A program made the translations under genes and the position numbers. From Cochliopodium minus (Eukaryota > Discosea > Himatismenida > Cochliopodiidae), in assembly GCA_024220525.1 (NCBI GenBank), contig JAMYWO010000206.1:1-64000 (forward strand): a DNA stretch of 64,000 nucleotides. Direction: 5' to 3'. Below, one piece after another: positions 49,104-62,368 of this stretch (its first letter is position 1; each line of letters opens with the position of its first letter). The notes under the pieces are model-generated. The model worked only from the letters and a program-made list of their open reading frames with translations, did no database searches and had not been told where the DNA came from.

Positions 49104-52100
49104 ATGAACAATTTGAATGATTTTAGCAAAAGATTGTTTTCTATGATTGATCAAGTATAATCCCATTCCATAAACAAAATATCATAAATACAAATACTTT
49201 CAAAATCAATCATCATTTTATATGCAACAATTATTATCATATTTTACGAATAGGATGGAGATGGATTAATAACTTATGAAGGTACATATATTAACAATAT
49301 TATACAATATATTTAACTTCGAAAAAAAATACAAAAATGTGTAAAGAATTCGAATCATATATGTTGGAGAAGAAGATGAATTTTGAGGAAAATTTTGATA
49401 AAGAAACAATATTAGAATATTTCAAAAAATACAATAAAATGAATTTGACATCATTCATACGTGTATTGCAATTGGCACATACGAAGAAAGAAGAGGAAGA
49501 TGGAAATAAAGAATCTGATTCAACGAACGTAAAACCACAGGAATTATCAATCAAGGAATATCAAGAGAAAATAGAGAGATTGCAGAATGAAAATCATTTT
49601 TTGAAGAAAAAATTGGAAACTGCCAAAAATGAATACACAAATCTGTTGGAAAAAATGGAATCAGAAGAGAAGAATCCTTCTTCGAGAAATAATGAGAGGA
49701 TAATGTCCACTATCGAAACATTAAAGAATGAAATAGAATTAAAAGAGAAGGATATATCATCTTTGTGCGAAGAAAGGGATAAATTGGAGGAGATTAATAA
49801 AAAACTGAAATTGAATTATGATAAGGCGATGAATAATATGAATGATACGAATGTGGAATTGAAGAATCAAAAGGAAGAGTTGGAAATTACAAAAGAGAAT
49901 CATAGGGAAGCTATGGAAAATATAAAGAAGAAATATATTGATGATAAAGAATTATGGAACTCAAAGGAAATAGATTATGTAAACAAATTAAAATTGTTGA
50001 AAGAAATAGAAAGGCAGAATATCGTATTGCAGAATGGAAACAATTATCTAAAGAATGAAAACAATGAATTAGCATCGCTTTTAGAGGAAGAGAGAATGCT
50101 TACAGAAAATTTAAAATCAATTAATGAGAAATTGAATGAAGAATTCACATCCCCAAAAAGAACAAACTCTAATCTTTTTGATCAACTCATGGATAATATT
50201 CCAAACCCTTCTCAAAAGCCCGAACAAGTAAAGTTAAGCAGAGAGTTGATTGAGTGTCTCGCCAAAAAAATAAAAATAATGAGAGAGTTGTTCCCTCAGG
50301 GAGAAGACGAATTGGAAGAAGCAATCGAACTTGAAAACATGGAAGAGGAAATATTACATGAAGGAGAGGATGTTTTGCAGGTGGAAGATTATTTTCAAAT
50401 TCAAATAAGGCTCACACATATCTTGGAAAACATTGGGAAAGCAGTTTCTGATGAAAAGAAAATTCTCATGGATAATCTTAACGAAGCAAATGAGAAGATA
50501 CTAGAACTAGAAGAAGATTTGGAGAATTTGAACTATGATAAAGAAAAACAAACGATAGAGCACAAAGAACAGATTTCCATTAAGGAAAAACACAGTTCGG
50601 AGAAATCAAAATTACACAAAAATATGTATCAATCTTTAAAGGATCAATTTGAGAGTCTACAAGTGAAATATCAGAACTGTAATAAGGAATTGAAGGAACA
50701 TATCGAAGATGTAAAAAGTTTGAACGAGAAAATCACAACTCTAGAGATGGACCTTAAAAACACTGAGAAAAAATTGCTAGAGTCTATCAAAAGAGAGGAA
50801 GAGCAAAAACTCATCATCATTTCTTACAAAGAACAAGAAACCAACAAAATAAAGGAAATAGACGATCAAGTGGATTCTTCTATCTCTTTAATTGATGAGT
50901 TGGCCGCAAACAATCAGCCACTTGAAAATGATCTTCTTATTCAACCTGTTCAAAACAAGGAAGACTTTCAACAAGTTGATCCAGAGTTAATCGAAGACTA
51001 CAAAAAGAAGTTTGAGAGTAGAGTAAAGATTTTGGATGAAAGAAATAACCTCCTTTCACAGAAAGAAGAACAGTTCAATGAGAAACTAAAAATCTTTGAA
51101 GAAAGAGAAAGTAAATTCGAAAGAGAAAAAATGCAATTTGAAATTAAAAGAAAGATGAATTCCATCTCTTCTGAGGTTCAACATATTAACCAAAAAGATA
51201 ATATCATAGAAGTGATGAAGAATGATTTGATGGAGAAAGAGAAAATTATCTCCAACAAAGAGGTTCTTTTGCAAAAAAAAGAAGAAGAAATCGAACATAA
51301 AGAAAAGATTATAAGGAGAGAGTCATCATTGAGACTGATGTTGGAAACTTCTATCAAAGAGAAATCTGAATCTCCTTTGCCCGTTGACTTTCACAAATCT
51401 CATTCTGGTATTTCCATAGAAAGCCCAAATACGGAAAATTTTGGCAAGATGAAAGAAAGTGTGACACAAGGTCACATCAATGAAGAAATGAATGAAAGAC
51501 AAAGATTATTGGAAGAGAAAGAATCATTACTTAATGAAAGAGAATTAGAATTGAGGGAGAGAGAAAACGTTTATTTGAAAAAAAAAGAGTCACACTCTGG
51601 CAGCAACACACCTAATGGGAGTGAATATAACACCGAACATAGTGAATTTGAAAAAAGAGAAAAGATTTCTGAAGAAAATGAAAATAATTTTGTTGATAAG
51701 GAGAGGAAGTTTCAGTTGTTGAAACAGCAATTTGAACAAGAAAAGAACCAACACAATAAAAAAGTGGCCTTGATAGAAGAGAGAGAAAACGAAGTAAGTG
51801 AAAGAGAAAATCAGCTACTTCAAAGGGAGAATTTTGTTGAGAGTACCCAAAATAATTTAAAGAAGAAACAATCCGAGCTTGAAGAAAAGGAGTCAAAATT
51901 GCTTCAAGAGAAAAAGAAAATCGAAATAACTTTGGTGAATTTGAAAAAGAGGGAGGAATTGTTTGAAGAAAACGAAAAGTATTTGGAAAAAAAGAAGCAA
52001 GAGATTGAACAAGAAAAGAAGAGGATGGAATTGTTGAGACAACAAATGGAAGAAACCAAAAAAGTAATGGAAATTTTAGAAACGGGTTTGAACGAAGAAA

Positions 52101-55100
52101 AGGAAAAGTTGAGGTTGAAGGAAAGGGATTTAAATGACAAGGAGTTTACAATGGAACAAAAGGAGAGTCATCTCAATCAACGTGAAATCGAATTGAAGAA
52201 TGAAAAGGGTAGAATAGAGAAACTTGAATCTGATTTGAATGACAGAGAAGAACAAGTATATAATGAACATAAGAAGAATGAATCTGCGAGAGTAAAGTTT
52301 CAAGAAATCGAAAGACTTCTGGAACAAAAAGAGAAAAGATTAGAGAGCTTGAAAGAAAACTCACTTTTGAATAACGCTAGCTCTGATATAGATCCCAGCG
52401 AGCTTGAAGAAAGAGAGAAGGAGATAGAAGAATTTGAGATCGATTTGCTTCAAAAGGAAGAAGAGCTCAAACAAGAGAAAGCAAAACTTGAAAAAGAGAA
52501 GCAACAGCTCGAAGAGAAAAAGAATCTCCATGAGAATGTTGAACAACAAACAAGCGAATTGAGAAACAGGTTGATTGTGGATCAACAGCATGTGAGAAAA
52601 ATGGAGAGTGAATTGAAAGAAAAAGAATTAAAAATTGAGAAAAGGGAAAAGATGCTGGAAGAAAGGTCAGAGGAGTTGAACAAGAAAGTAATGAAAATTG
52701 TTGACTTGGAGAAGGAGATGTTGGTTAGAGAGAATGAAGTCGGTTTGATGAATCTCAATATTGTAGAAAAAAGTAAATCTTTAGAAAAAGAGCAAGAGAG
52801 TCTCAACCAAAACAAGTTGTCTCTAAAAGAGAAGGAGGAGATGTTAAATTTGAAAGAGAAGCAAATCAGTGAAGCAGAAAAGGATTTGGGGCTTCTTAAA
52901 GAACAAACCAAAGTAGAAAGAGAGCACTTGGACGTAGAGAAAAAGAGACTTGAAGAAAAAAAAAGTAACTTTAGTAAGATAGAAAATGAATCATTCAAGC
53001 ATTTAGAGAGATTGAATGAAAGAGAGGTTCAAATGGAAGAAAAAGAAAAAGTTTTGAAACGAAACACAATGAACGTGGAGCACTTGAAAGAAATATTAAA
53101 GAAAAAAGAGGAAGAAATTGACAATGAAAGACAGTCTGTTGAGAGAATGGTACAGTTGTATGAAGAAAAGTTGAAGCAAAATACCTCTCCTGAAAATAAC
53201 ACACACAGAAGACTCCACTTTGGTGAAAAGGAAATTTTAGGAGAAAACAATGTTTCTAAAAAGGGTATTGAAAAAGAAAACAGCGAAAATTTCACTCAAA
53301 GAGAAAACATCATTAAAGATCAAGAAAAAGAGATTGAGGAAAAGAAAAAGATACTTGAATCTGAAAGATTGAAGCTTGAAGAAAAGAAAGAGGAAATCAT
53401 TGATTATGAGAGAAACGTTGAAGAAAAGCAAAAAGAAATTCTCCAAAGAGAAAAACAAGTGGAACAAAAACAAAAAGATGCAGAAGATAATGCAAAAAAA
53501 GTTGAACAAAGTGCTGCTGATTTGGAAAAAAAGGAAAAAAAAATTGAGGAAAGTGCTGTTGAGTTGGAAAAAAAGGAAAAGAAAATAGGACAAAGTGCTA
53601 TTGATTTGGAAGAGAAGGGGAAAAAAATTGAGGAATGTGCTGTTGAGTTAGAAAAGAGGGAGAAAAAAGTTGTTGAAATTGAAAACAGTTTAGCTCAAAA
53701 AGAAAAGAGGATTGAATTGTTGAAGAAACAACTAGAAAATGAAGGTGGCCAAAATGATCAAATTTTTAAAGAGATTGAAGAAAGAGAAAAAGAGATTGAA
53801 GAAAAGAAAAAACAATTTGAAGAGAGAGAAAAAGAGATTGAAGAAAGAGAAAAAGAAATTGAAGAGAGAAATGTTGATATTTTAGAAAGGGAAAAGAATT
53901 TGGAAATCAAAATGCAAAATTTTGAAAAAGAACTGATCAAAATTGAAGAACTGAACCAAAAAGATGATTCTCACAAAAACATTGAGACAGATAACAAAGA
54001 AATCACAGAAAGAATTAAGAAATTGGAGTTCAGAGAAAGTTTGATACAAGAAAAGTCTGATCTCCTTCTCCAAAGAGAAAATGGTCTTCTGCAAAATGAA
54101 AGTAAATTGAATGAGAAACAACAAGATCTGATAAACAAACAAGAAGAAATCAATAAAGACAATTTAGTTTTGATTCAGAGAGAAAAAAGAGTCGAACAGC
54201 TAGAAGAGGAGCTAAAGCAGTTGAAAGAAGAGTTGTATCAAGAAAAATCAATATTTGAGTTATCCAAAAACAATGTACAGAATCAAATTCAAGAGTCTTC
54301 CGAAAATGGGAAAGATCATTTGTTGGGAGAGATAAAGTTGAAAGAGAGTGAATTAGAAGAAAAAGAAAGCCAACTTGAAAACAGAAAGTTGGATCTTCAA
54401 AAAATGGATGAAAATTTGAAAATTAGAAAGCAAGAAATCGAGGAGGAGAGGGAAAGGATTGAATTTGAAAAGAGAGATGTCGAACAAAAAAAAAAGATAT
54501 TAGAATCGGAAGAAAAACAGATTAGAGAGTCAAAAATAGAATTGAATCAAGAGATGGATCTTTTGAAAGAGAGAGAAAAGCAGCTCGAAACAGAAAAGGA
54601 AAGCCTCCAAAAAACAAACAATATTCTTTGTGAAAAAGAAAAAACTTTTAAATTAAAAGAAATTTCTTTGCAGAATGTTGAAGAGAAGTTAGTGGAAAGA
54701 GAGAAGCAAGTAGGGGATGCAGAAATTAAAATGAAAGAAAGGGAAGAAAAAATTAAAAGAGAAATTGAAGTTTTGGACTCAGAAAAAAAGAAACTTGAAG
54801 ATAGAAAAAATATGTTAGAGAATGAGATAAAAAAGAACGAGGAAAAAGTGAGAAATGGAGAGAATGTGAATAAAGAATACAACAACAGCGAAAATTTGGA
54901 GGAGTTTACTCAAAGAGAAAACATCATTAAAGATCAAGAAAAAGAGATTGAGGAAAAGAAAAAGATACTTGAATCTGAAAGATTGAAGCTTGAAGAACAA
55001 CAAAAAAAAATCCTCCAAAATGAAAAAAGGAACAAAGAAAAGCAAGAGGAAATCTTTCATTATGAGAGAAACGTTGAAGAAAAGCAAAAAGAAATTCTCC

Positions 55101-58100
55101 AAAGAGAAAAACAAGTGGAACAAAAACAAAAGGATGCAGAAGATAATGCAAAAAAAGTTGAACAAAGTGCTATTGATTTGGAAAATAAGGAAAAAAAAAT
55201 TGAACAAAGTGCTATTGAGTTGGAAAAAAAGGAAAAGAAAATAGAACAAAGTGCTGTTGATTTGGAAGAGAAGGGAAAAAAAATTGAGGAATGTGCTGTT
55301 GAGTTGGAAAAGAGAGAGAGAAAAATTGTTGGAATTGAAAACAGTTTATCTCAAAAAGAAAAGAGGATTGAATTGTTGAAGAAACAACTAGAAAATGAAG
55401 GTGGCCAAAATGATCAAATTTTTAAAGAGATTGAAGAAAGAGAAAAAGAGATTGAAGAAAAGAAAAAACAATTTGAAGAAAGAGAAAAAGAAATTGAAGA
55501 GAAAAATGTTGATATTTTAGAAAGAGAAAAAGAGTTTGAAGAAAGAGAAAAAGAAATTGAAGAGAGAAATGTTGATATTTTAGAAAGGGAAAAGAATTTG
55601 GAAATAAAAATGCAAAATTTTGAAAAAGAACTGATCAAAATTGAAGAACTGAACCAAAAAGATGATTCTCACAAAAACGTTGAGACAGATAACAAAGAAA
55701 TCACAGAAAGAATTAAGAAATTGGAGTTCAGAGAAAGTTTGATACAAGAAAAGTCTGATCTCCTTCTCCAAAGAGAAAATGGTCTTCTGCAAAATGAAAG
55801 TAAATTGAATGAGAAACAACAAGATCTGATAAATAAACAAAGCGAAATTAATAAAGAACTTCTCATATTGGTTAATAGAGGTAAAGAGCTTGATATAAAG
55901 TTGATTACAATAGAGGAGAAAGAGAAAGAGTTATCAGAAAGGGAAAAAAACGGAGATAAATTATCCACCCAAAGACAAAAATCTCTCGAAGAAAAAGAAA
56001 ACTCTTTAATCTTGTTGGAAAACAAACTAAAAGACAAAGAGCAAGCTCTCAATGAAAGAGAAAATAGTTTAATAGAAAGAGAAGAAGAGCTTGAACAAAA
56101 CAAAGATTTTTCTGAGCTACAAAGCCTTTCTATAAACATTTCTGATGATAGTTTGGTTGATCCTATTGAAAACGAAAATGGATCAGAGTTAGTCGATCAG
56201 ATCAATCTCTTGTTGGAAGAGAAAGTAGAAAAATTCAAACAAAAGAGGTCTCAGCTGATAGAAAAAGAAAAAATAATTAAACAGAAAGCCGCGGAGATCG
56301 ATCAAATCTACCAGAATCACGTCAAAGAAATTTTGGCTAGGGAAAAGCAAATAGAACTTCTTAGCGCTCAACTGAATGAAAGGGAAGAATCCAACATCAA
56401 AGAATCGAAAGAAATTGAAAAGAGTAAAACTGAGATCCAAAACTTGGTTGAGAATCTTCAAAATGTCCAGAATAAGTTAAGTGAAAGAGAACATATGGTC
56501 GCTGATAGTGAAAATAACCACATCCAAAGAGAAAAAGCTGACGAGTTGAAAAAGATAGAACTTTCCGAAAAAGAAAAAAATCTCCTTTTAGAGATTGAGA
56601 GAATCAACAAAATTCAACTCTCTAACATAGAAAAAGAAAATCAGATTCAAGATCGTGAAACCAAATTGATTGAGAGAGAGAAATCCATTCTCGAAAAAGT
56701 TGAATATATTAACCAACAACTCCAAGCTAACGAAGAGAAAGAAGCCAAAGTCAATGAAAGAGAATTGCAATTCAATCAACTCTATAAATCCAAGCAAGAA
56801 GAATTCTCCAATCAAGAAAAACTCAATTCATCAAGAGAAAACAGAGTTTCCCAAAAAGAAAATGAGCTCAAAGAGAAAGAAATACTTTTGAGTGAAGGAA
56901 TCCAACTGATGAACAACTTGAAGAATGAAATCACTGAAAAAGAAAATAAAATAAAGGTGAATACTCAAAGAATGATCGAAAGGGAGAATGGGGTTGAATT
57001 GAAAACTGAATCTTTGAATCAAAAACAAAAAGAAGTTGAAACCAAGCAAGTTGAGCTCAACAATCAGCTCATTTTGGCTAGTACGAGGGAAAAAGAACTC
57101 AAAGAAAAAGAAAAAGAGATCTCCGATAGAGAATTTAAGATAAATCAGTATGTTCAACTACTCAACTCTAAACAAGAGGAGATAAACGAAAGAATCAACC
57201 TTTTGAACCAAAAAGAGTTTCTAAATTCCTCTAGAGAAAACGAAATCAATTTGAAGAAAAATCAAGTGATCGAGAAAGAAAAACTTTTGAGCGAAGGAAT
57301 CCAACTGATGAATAACATGAAGAATGAAAAAGAAAATCAGATAAAAGTGAACTCCCAAATGATAGAAAAAGAGAAACAAATTAACTCTAAAGTCCAAATG
57401 ATCAACGAAAAAGAAAAACAACTTGAGAAGAAAGAAAGTATGCTCTATCTGAAACAAAACGAAGTCAACTATAAAGAGATCAACATTAACAAGCTCTCCC
57501 AATCACTCAACTCGAAAGAAGAAAATTTGAAAAAGAGAAAACAGAGAATCAAAGAAAAAGAAAAAGAACTTTCAGACAAAGAGGAAAGGGTGGATGTATT
57601 GAATTCAAACGGAAAATTGAGTGAAATCTACAATAAAGAGCAACAAATCAACGAAAAAGAAAATCAGCTTAAAATAAAAGTGATGCAAATGATAGAAAGG
57701 GAAAAACAAATTGAGAAGAAAGAAGAAATGTTGCAAGATGAGATCAATAACAAGCAAAATGATATAAACAAGCAGTACCAAGAGTTAAATTCAAAAGAGA
57801 AAGAAGTAATCAAGAAAGAAGACAAATTGAATAAAAGAAAACAAAAGTTTTTAGAAAAGGAATTAGAGTTCAGTAACAGTAGTCAAAACTTGGAAGAATT
57901 TCTCATCAAGAAAGAAGACAGTCTCAAACAAAAAGAATCTCTCCTTAATGAAGAAATAAAAAAATATAATGAAAAAGAAATTGAAATCATTGAGAAAAAC
58001 ATCAACGAAACAATGGGAGAGAATGCCAACACTTTGAAAGATAGAGAATTCGAATTCGAATTGGAAAGGGAAAATTTTTTGCATGATATCGAAGCAAAGA

Positions 58101-59302
58101 AGTACAAGCTAAAAATGAGAAAAGAAAGACTCAACAAAATTGAAAATGAATTGATCGAAAAAGAAAAGAGAATCTATGAAAGAATACAAGTGTTGAATCA
58201 AAGAGAGGAAGAATTACTCAAAAGTGCAATTTTGACACAATCAAGAGAGCGGGCTGTTGAGTTGAAAGAAAAACAAGCACAAACAATCAAAAGTAACACT
58301 TCTGGGTTCAGTAGCAAAAATCCTTTTCTTAAATCTATTGAAGAGAAAAATCAGGTAGAAAATGCAAACAATAAAGAAATGGAGCTCAATGAGAGAGAAA
58401 CACAGATAAATCAAGTGATCCTCTTTGTAAACTCAAAAGAAAAGCATATTAACGAAAAGCTCTTACAATTGCAACAGATGGAAAAAGATCTTTGCAACAA
58501 AGAAAATCAAATCAATCTCAAAGAGAAAAAAGTTTTCATCAAGCAAAGTGAAGTCAAAGAAAGACAATCTCTTTTTAAATCTCAAGAAGATAAAATGAAT
58601 AAAAGAATAGACTTTTTAAACTCAAAAGAAATAGATCTCAACAATAAAGAAATCAAAATCAACGAGATGATCGAACTGATAAGTTCAAAAGAAAATCTAT
58701 TCAATCTGAATGAATCGCAAACAAAAGAAAATCAAAAGCTAATCTATGATCAACTCATAAAAGTTTACCAAGAAAAGCAATCTCAACTGGAACAAAGAGA
58801 AAAAGAATTAAAAAAGAGCCAGGAATACTTGAGTACAAAGAACCTTCTTCTGCAAGACAAAGAAAATGAACTTAGAGAACATATTCTAATGATAAACAGC
58901 AAAATCAATGATATCAACAATCATGAAAAACTCATCGAATTGAAGATTGATGATATTAGTCAGTACGAACTCATGAATGAAAGTTTCCAAAGAAACTTGA
59001 AAGAAAAAGAACTTTTATTGGAGTCAAAGTTCTTTGACTTGAATGAAAGAGAAAACAAATTAGAAGAGAACAGGATCATGTACATCACTCAAAAAGAGTA
59101 CATGAATTTAGAAAGAAAAATCTCTCATTTTCAATCTATCATCTCCAATTTGATTGAGAAGCAGAACGATCTTACCAAACAGAGAAACGACAGGATCAGA
59201 TTCGCTAATGATCAGATCAGGGTTTTATCTAACAAGTATGATCAAGCCAAACAAAAAATCTTCGAAATGTTGAACTGTTCTAACATGAAGACCATTTTGT
59301 AA
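49104..59302 (+). CDS. Giant coiled-coil protein with an N-terminal EF-hand, 3 exons
   Basis: Exons 49104-49154, 49254-49281 and 49347-59302 give 3,344 residues. The first two short exons complete one canonical EF-hand: LFSMIDQDGDGLITYEEFES, with Asp/Asp/Asp/Gly and Glu at loop positions 1, 3, 5, 6 and 12. A helical region follows (EYFKKYNKMNLTSFIRVLQ), which may be a second, degenerate hand. From about residue 85 to the end the protein is Glu/Lys/Arg/Gln-rich heptad sequence, dominated by units like NEREKEIEEKEK, with only brief breaks (near residues 340-380 and Ser-rich spots). It contains one large internal duplication. No membrane helix or motor domain is present. It could be a calcium-responsive cyt oskeletal, centrosomal or Golgi/plasma-membrane tether, by analogy only. 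Most of it is one 9,956-base exon. Confidence 0.9.
53294..54142 (+). repeat. Internal duplication, copy 1 (283 codons)
   Basis: This segment of the coiled-coil gene is repeated at 54908-55840. Both begin TQRENIIKDQEKEIEEKKK and end NEKQQDLINKQ. Long stretches are identical at DNA level, including third codon positions, so the duplication is young or has been kept alike by gene conversion. Confidence 0.92.
54908..55840 (+). repeat. Internal duplication, copy 2 (311 codons)
   Basis: Second copy of 53294-54142. It differs mainly by two in-frame insertions (around QQKKILQNEKRNKEKQ and around NVDILEREKEFEEREKEIEE) totalling about 28 codons. The 255 codons between the copies are not repeated, so this is a spaced rather than a head-to-tail duplication. 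Confidence 0.92.
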
Positions 59303-59694
59303 AATTTGAGTAATGTTTGTTAAATATTTAATTAAATATTAATTTATAATTTTTTCAAAACATAGACTTTCATATGAACTTCAAATCATTATCACAAATG
59401 ATAATGATTCGATTCTTCATTGAATTATTAAAATTAAGTTAAAAATGATTTATATTGAATAAATATTTTTTATATCTCGAGGTTTGTTAAACAATATCAA
59501 TGAAAATGGAAAGATGATTGTTTGTCAAAGTAATTTCAATTTCTTAACAAATGATCATTTGTTAATGTTAAATTATATAACAAATAATTAAAAAAAATTA
59601 AATTAAGATCTTTCTCATAATCAAGGTAAAAATTCGAATGAAAATGATGATTGGCAATTGAGAGATATATATATTTTTATAGGTAATAAAAGAA
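59303..59694. other. Intergenic spacer, nothing recognised
   Basis: About 392 AT-rich bases between the coiled-coil stop codon and the IML2/TTC39 start codon, both on the plus strand. No open frame or repeat of note was seen. Confidence 0.5.
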
Positions 59695-62175
59695 ATGGAA
59701 AACAATGAGGATGTACCTGAAGATATCAAGAATATCGAGGAACAAATGAAAAAAGACAAACAAAACAAAATAATCATTAATGATAAAAATCTCGAATATG
59801 TAGATGCAGATCCAGAAATCTTTCAAAAAACAAGAATTTTGATGTGGCAGGCTGATTATGATGGAGCAGAAGAATTAGTCAAATCTTACTCTTCAAAAAA
59901 TATTTGGGTTCAATCATTAATAGCAGAGGTAAAATTTTAATACGTTCAAATAAACAAAAATTATAAATCAAAAAATATAAATTTTCTTTAATTCACTTCT
60001 TCATTACAAAAAAATAAGATTTATTTTTGGAAATTAATATTTGGGGAATCTGAAGAAACCAAAAAAAATTGCGAATATAATATGAATGTAAGTCTATATT
60101 TTTAATTTTTAACTTTGATAACTTTGAAAAAAATTTTAAAAATTTCAAATATTAAAGTTATATGAGGCCCTATCCAAAGCAATGAAAAAGAAATTTAAAA
60201 ATGGGGCTAATATGAGTCAGAATGATTCAGAATTGCAACACTATTTCGATGCGATGATTGTAAGAAACTTTCAATTCTTATTATTCCAAAAATTAAAATT
60301 ATAATAATGCTTTACTATATCACTTATATCAGCAAAATATTTATTTAAAAAATAATTATCATAATTCATTTTTGCTGAAAAAAAAAATTTAATAAAATAT
60401 TTTTCATTCTCACAAAGGGGGATGCTTATTCTTTGACCGTATTTGCTATCTACTATTTCACAACCAGATCACCAGTTAAAGGAGGATATTATCTAAGAAA
60501 AGGATGGAAAGTAAAATTAAATTTCAAGAATTTTCAGAAAATTATTTAATAGAACAACAATTTTACTCATTTGAACCATTTTAAAATGAACCAAAAATAT
60601 ATTCTTATCTAAAAATAACATTGATAAAACATTATATTTAATTTTAGAAAATGAATATTCCTTATATTATTTTTAAATTTATTTGATGTTCCTCTTTAAA
60701 AAAGTTATGGGAAAAAGTAAAACAATTTGAAGAAAAAATTGTCAAAAAATTTGGGAGCGAAGCCTTGCCAGAAAGCAAAAGGGGGTTCATCGCTTTTGGA
60801 ATTGGGTTTTATCACTTTGTCATGAGCTTGGTTCCTCCTAGGTTTGCATGGCTCATCAAGTTGTTAGGGTTCAAAGGAGATAGAGATACAGCAATTTCCC
60901 AACTCGAAACCGCTTCCAATTTGCAAAATATAAAAAGTAAGTTTCCAATTTTTTTTTAAAACTTTTTTATCTTTCTTTCTTTTTATAGCTGAGGAATGCA
61001 AACTTTTGATGGTGGCTCTTAAATGGTTTTTCACTGACGAAAGGGAAGAAGCTTGCAATTTGCTCGACAAGTTACACGAAAATTGTCCTCAGTCCATTGT
61101 GCTTTACTTTGTCTCTGGTATTTCTATTATCAACTCCCATTTTGATATCATTTTCATTTTTATTAAGATCTTTTTTTGTATTTAATTTTTTCTTTTTTTT
61201 AGGTTGGATGGAAACCATAAGAGAAAATCTCCCTGGTTCCTTGGATTACTACAAAAGAGTTGTCGATTCTGATTGCAAGATCCCTCAACTCAAAGCTTCC
61301 GCCAAGTACCATCTCGCTTACAGCCACTGGCTCAACTGTGATTGGGAAAAGGCAAAAGTGCTTATTTCACAATATCTCAAAGGTAAATATACGCATTTCA
61401 ATTTTTTTTCTAAAACAGATTTAATGTTAGTTTGTTTTAATTTTAAAAAAAACTTTTTGATTAATTTTATTTTTCCAGAATCACTTTCTAAGAGAGCATA
61501 CTGTTACTCAAACTACCTTTTGGGTACTTCTATGTGGATGCTCAATGAAGATCCCAACGAAATTGCCAAAGTCTTCAAAGTCTCATTGGAGACCCAAGAA
61601 AAAGATGACAACTGGGATAAATATGCCGTCAGAATTGCCACTGTCTTCATCAACTCTGGAAACAAATTTGGCCCTATTTTCACCAATCTTTTCAAAATGG
61701 ATAATCTCGCTCAATCTGCAAGATTCAAAGGTAAAAAAATTTATTAAAAAAAAAAAGATAATTAATTTTAATTAATCCTTCATTCAATTTTATTTTGACA
61801 GAGTGCCTTGAGATCGCATTAAATATCAAAGATCAAATTCTTAGTTTGAAAGTCCCTCACAAGGACCCTGAAGCCCTCTGGAACTACCACGCAGGAAGAG
61901 CATACAAAGGTCTGAAACAATATGACGAGGCTCTCAAATGTTTCCAACAATGTGTTTCTCTCAATAAACAACTTTTGGCTGAAAAACAAGTTGTTCCTTA
62001 CAGTTATAACTCGATTGGTGAGATCGAAATGGAGAAGGGAAACTTTACTGTTGCCAATGATAATTGGAAAAAGGCTGAGAGCTTCAAAAACTTTGATTTT
62101 GATAGACTTCTTTCCTTTCGTCTGAAGTCTAACTATGAGATTTTGAAATCTAAAATTAAAAGATCCAAAAATTGA
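59695..62175 (+). CDS. IML2/TTC39-family TPR protein, 9 exons
   Basis: Exons 59695-59928, 60019-60087, 60158-60259, 60418-60510, 60705-60936, 60989-61117, 61203-61382, 61479-61730 and 61802-62175 give 554 residues. The family signature is clear: FIAFGIGFYHFVMSLVPPRF followed by LIKLLGFKGDRDTAISQLE, then helical repeats (PGSLDYYKRVVD, AKYHLAYSHWLNCDWEKAK) and a C-terminal TPR pair (NYHAGRAYKGLKQYDEALKC, YNSIGEIEMEKGNFTVANDN). Yeast Iml2 handles lipid-droplet-linked inclusion clearance, and animal TTC39 proteins are linked to lipid and cargo handling; exact roles are poorly defined. An acidic N-terminus precedes the conserved part. No membrane helix is evident. Confidence 0.88.
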
Positions 62176-62368
62176 TTTGAGAAGCATAACCTCAAAAAAA
62201 AAAATATTATATAATCTAAATTAATTAAAATATCTTAATTCATATCCGTCATTCTTTCATTCAATAAATATTGTAAATTCTTCGTTTTAAATTTTTATTA
62301 TTAACATGTTAATCTTTTGTTGATACAAAAAAAATTAAATAAAAAAAAAAAATTGTTGAAACTTCATT

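Noticed and set aside
52582-55249. Several Ser/Phe/Leu-rich minus-strand frames resembling membrane proteins
   Set aside because: They are antisense shadows of Glu/Lys-rich coiled-coil codons (GAA and AAA become TTC and TTT).
53294-55840. Repeats spaced along the coiled-coil gene as a possible CRISPR-like or satellite array
   Set aside because: The repeats are in-frame coding sequence of a continuous coiled coil with codon-level structure, in a eukaryotic gene.
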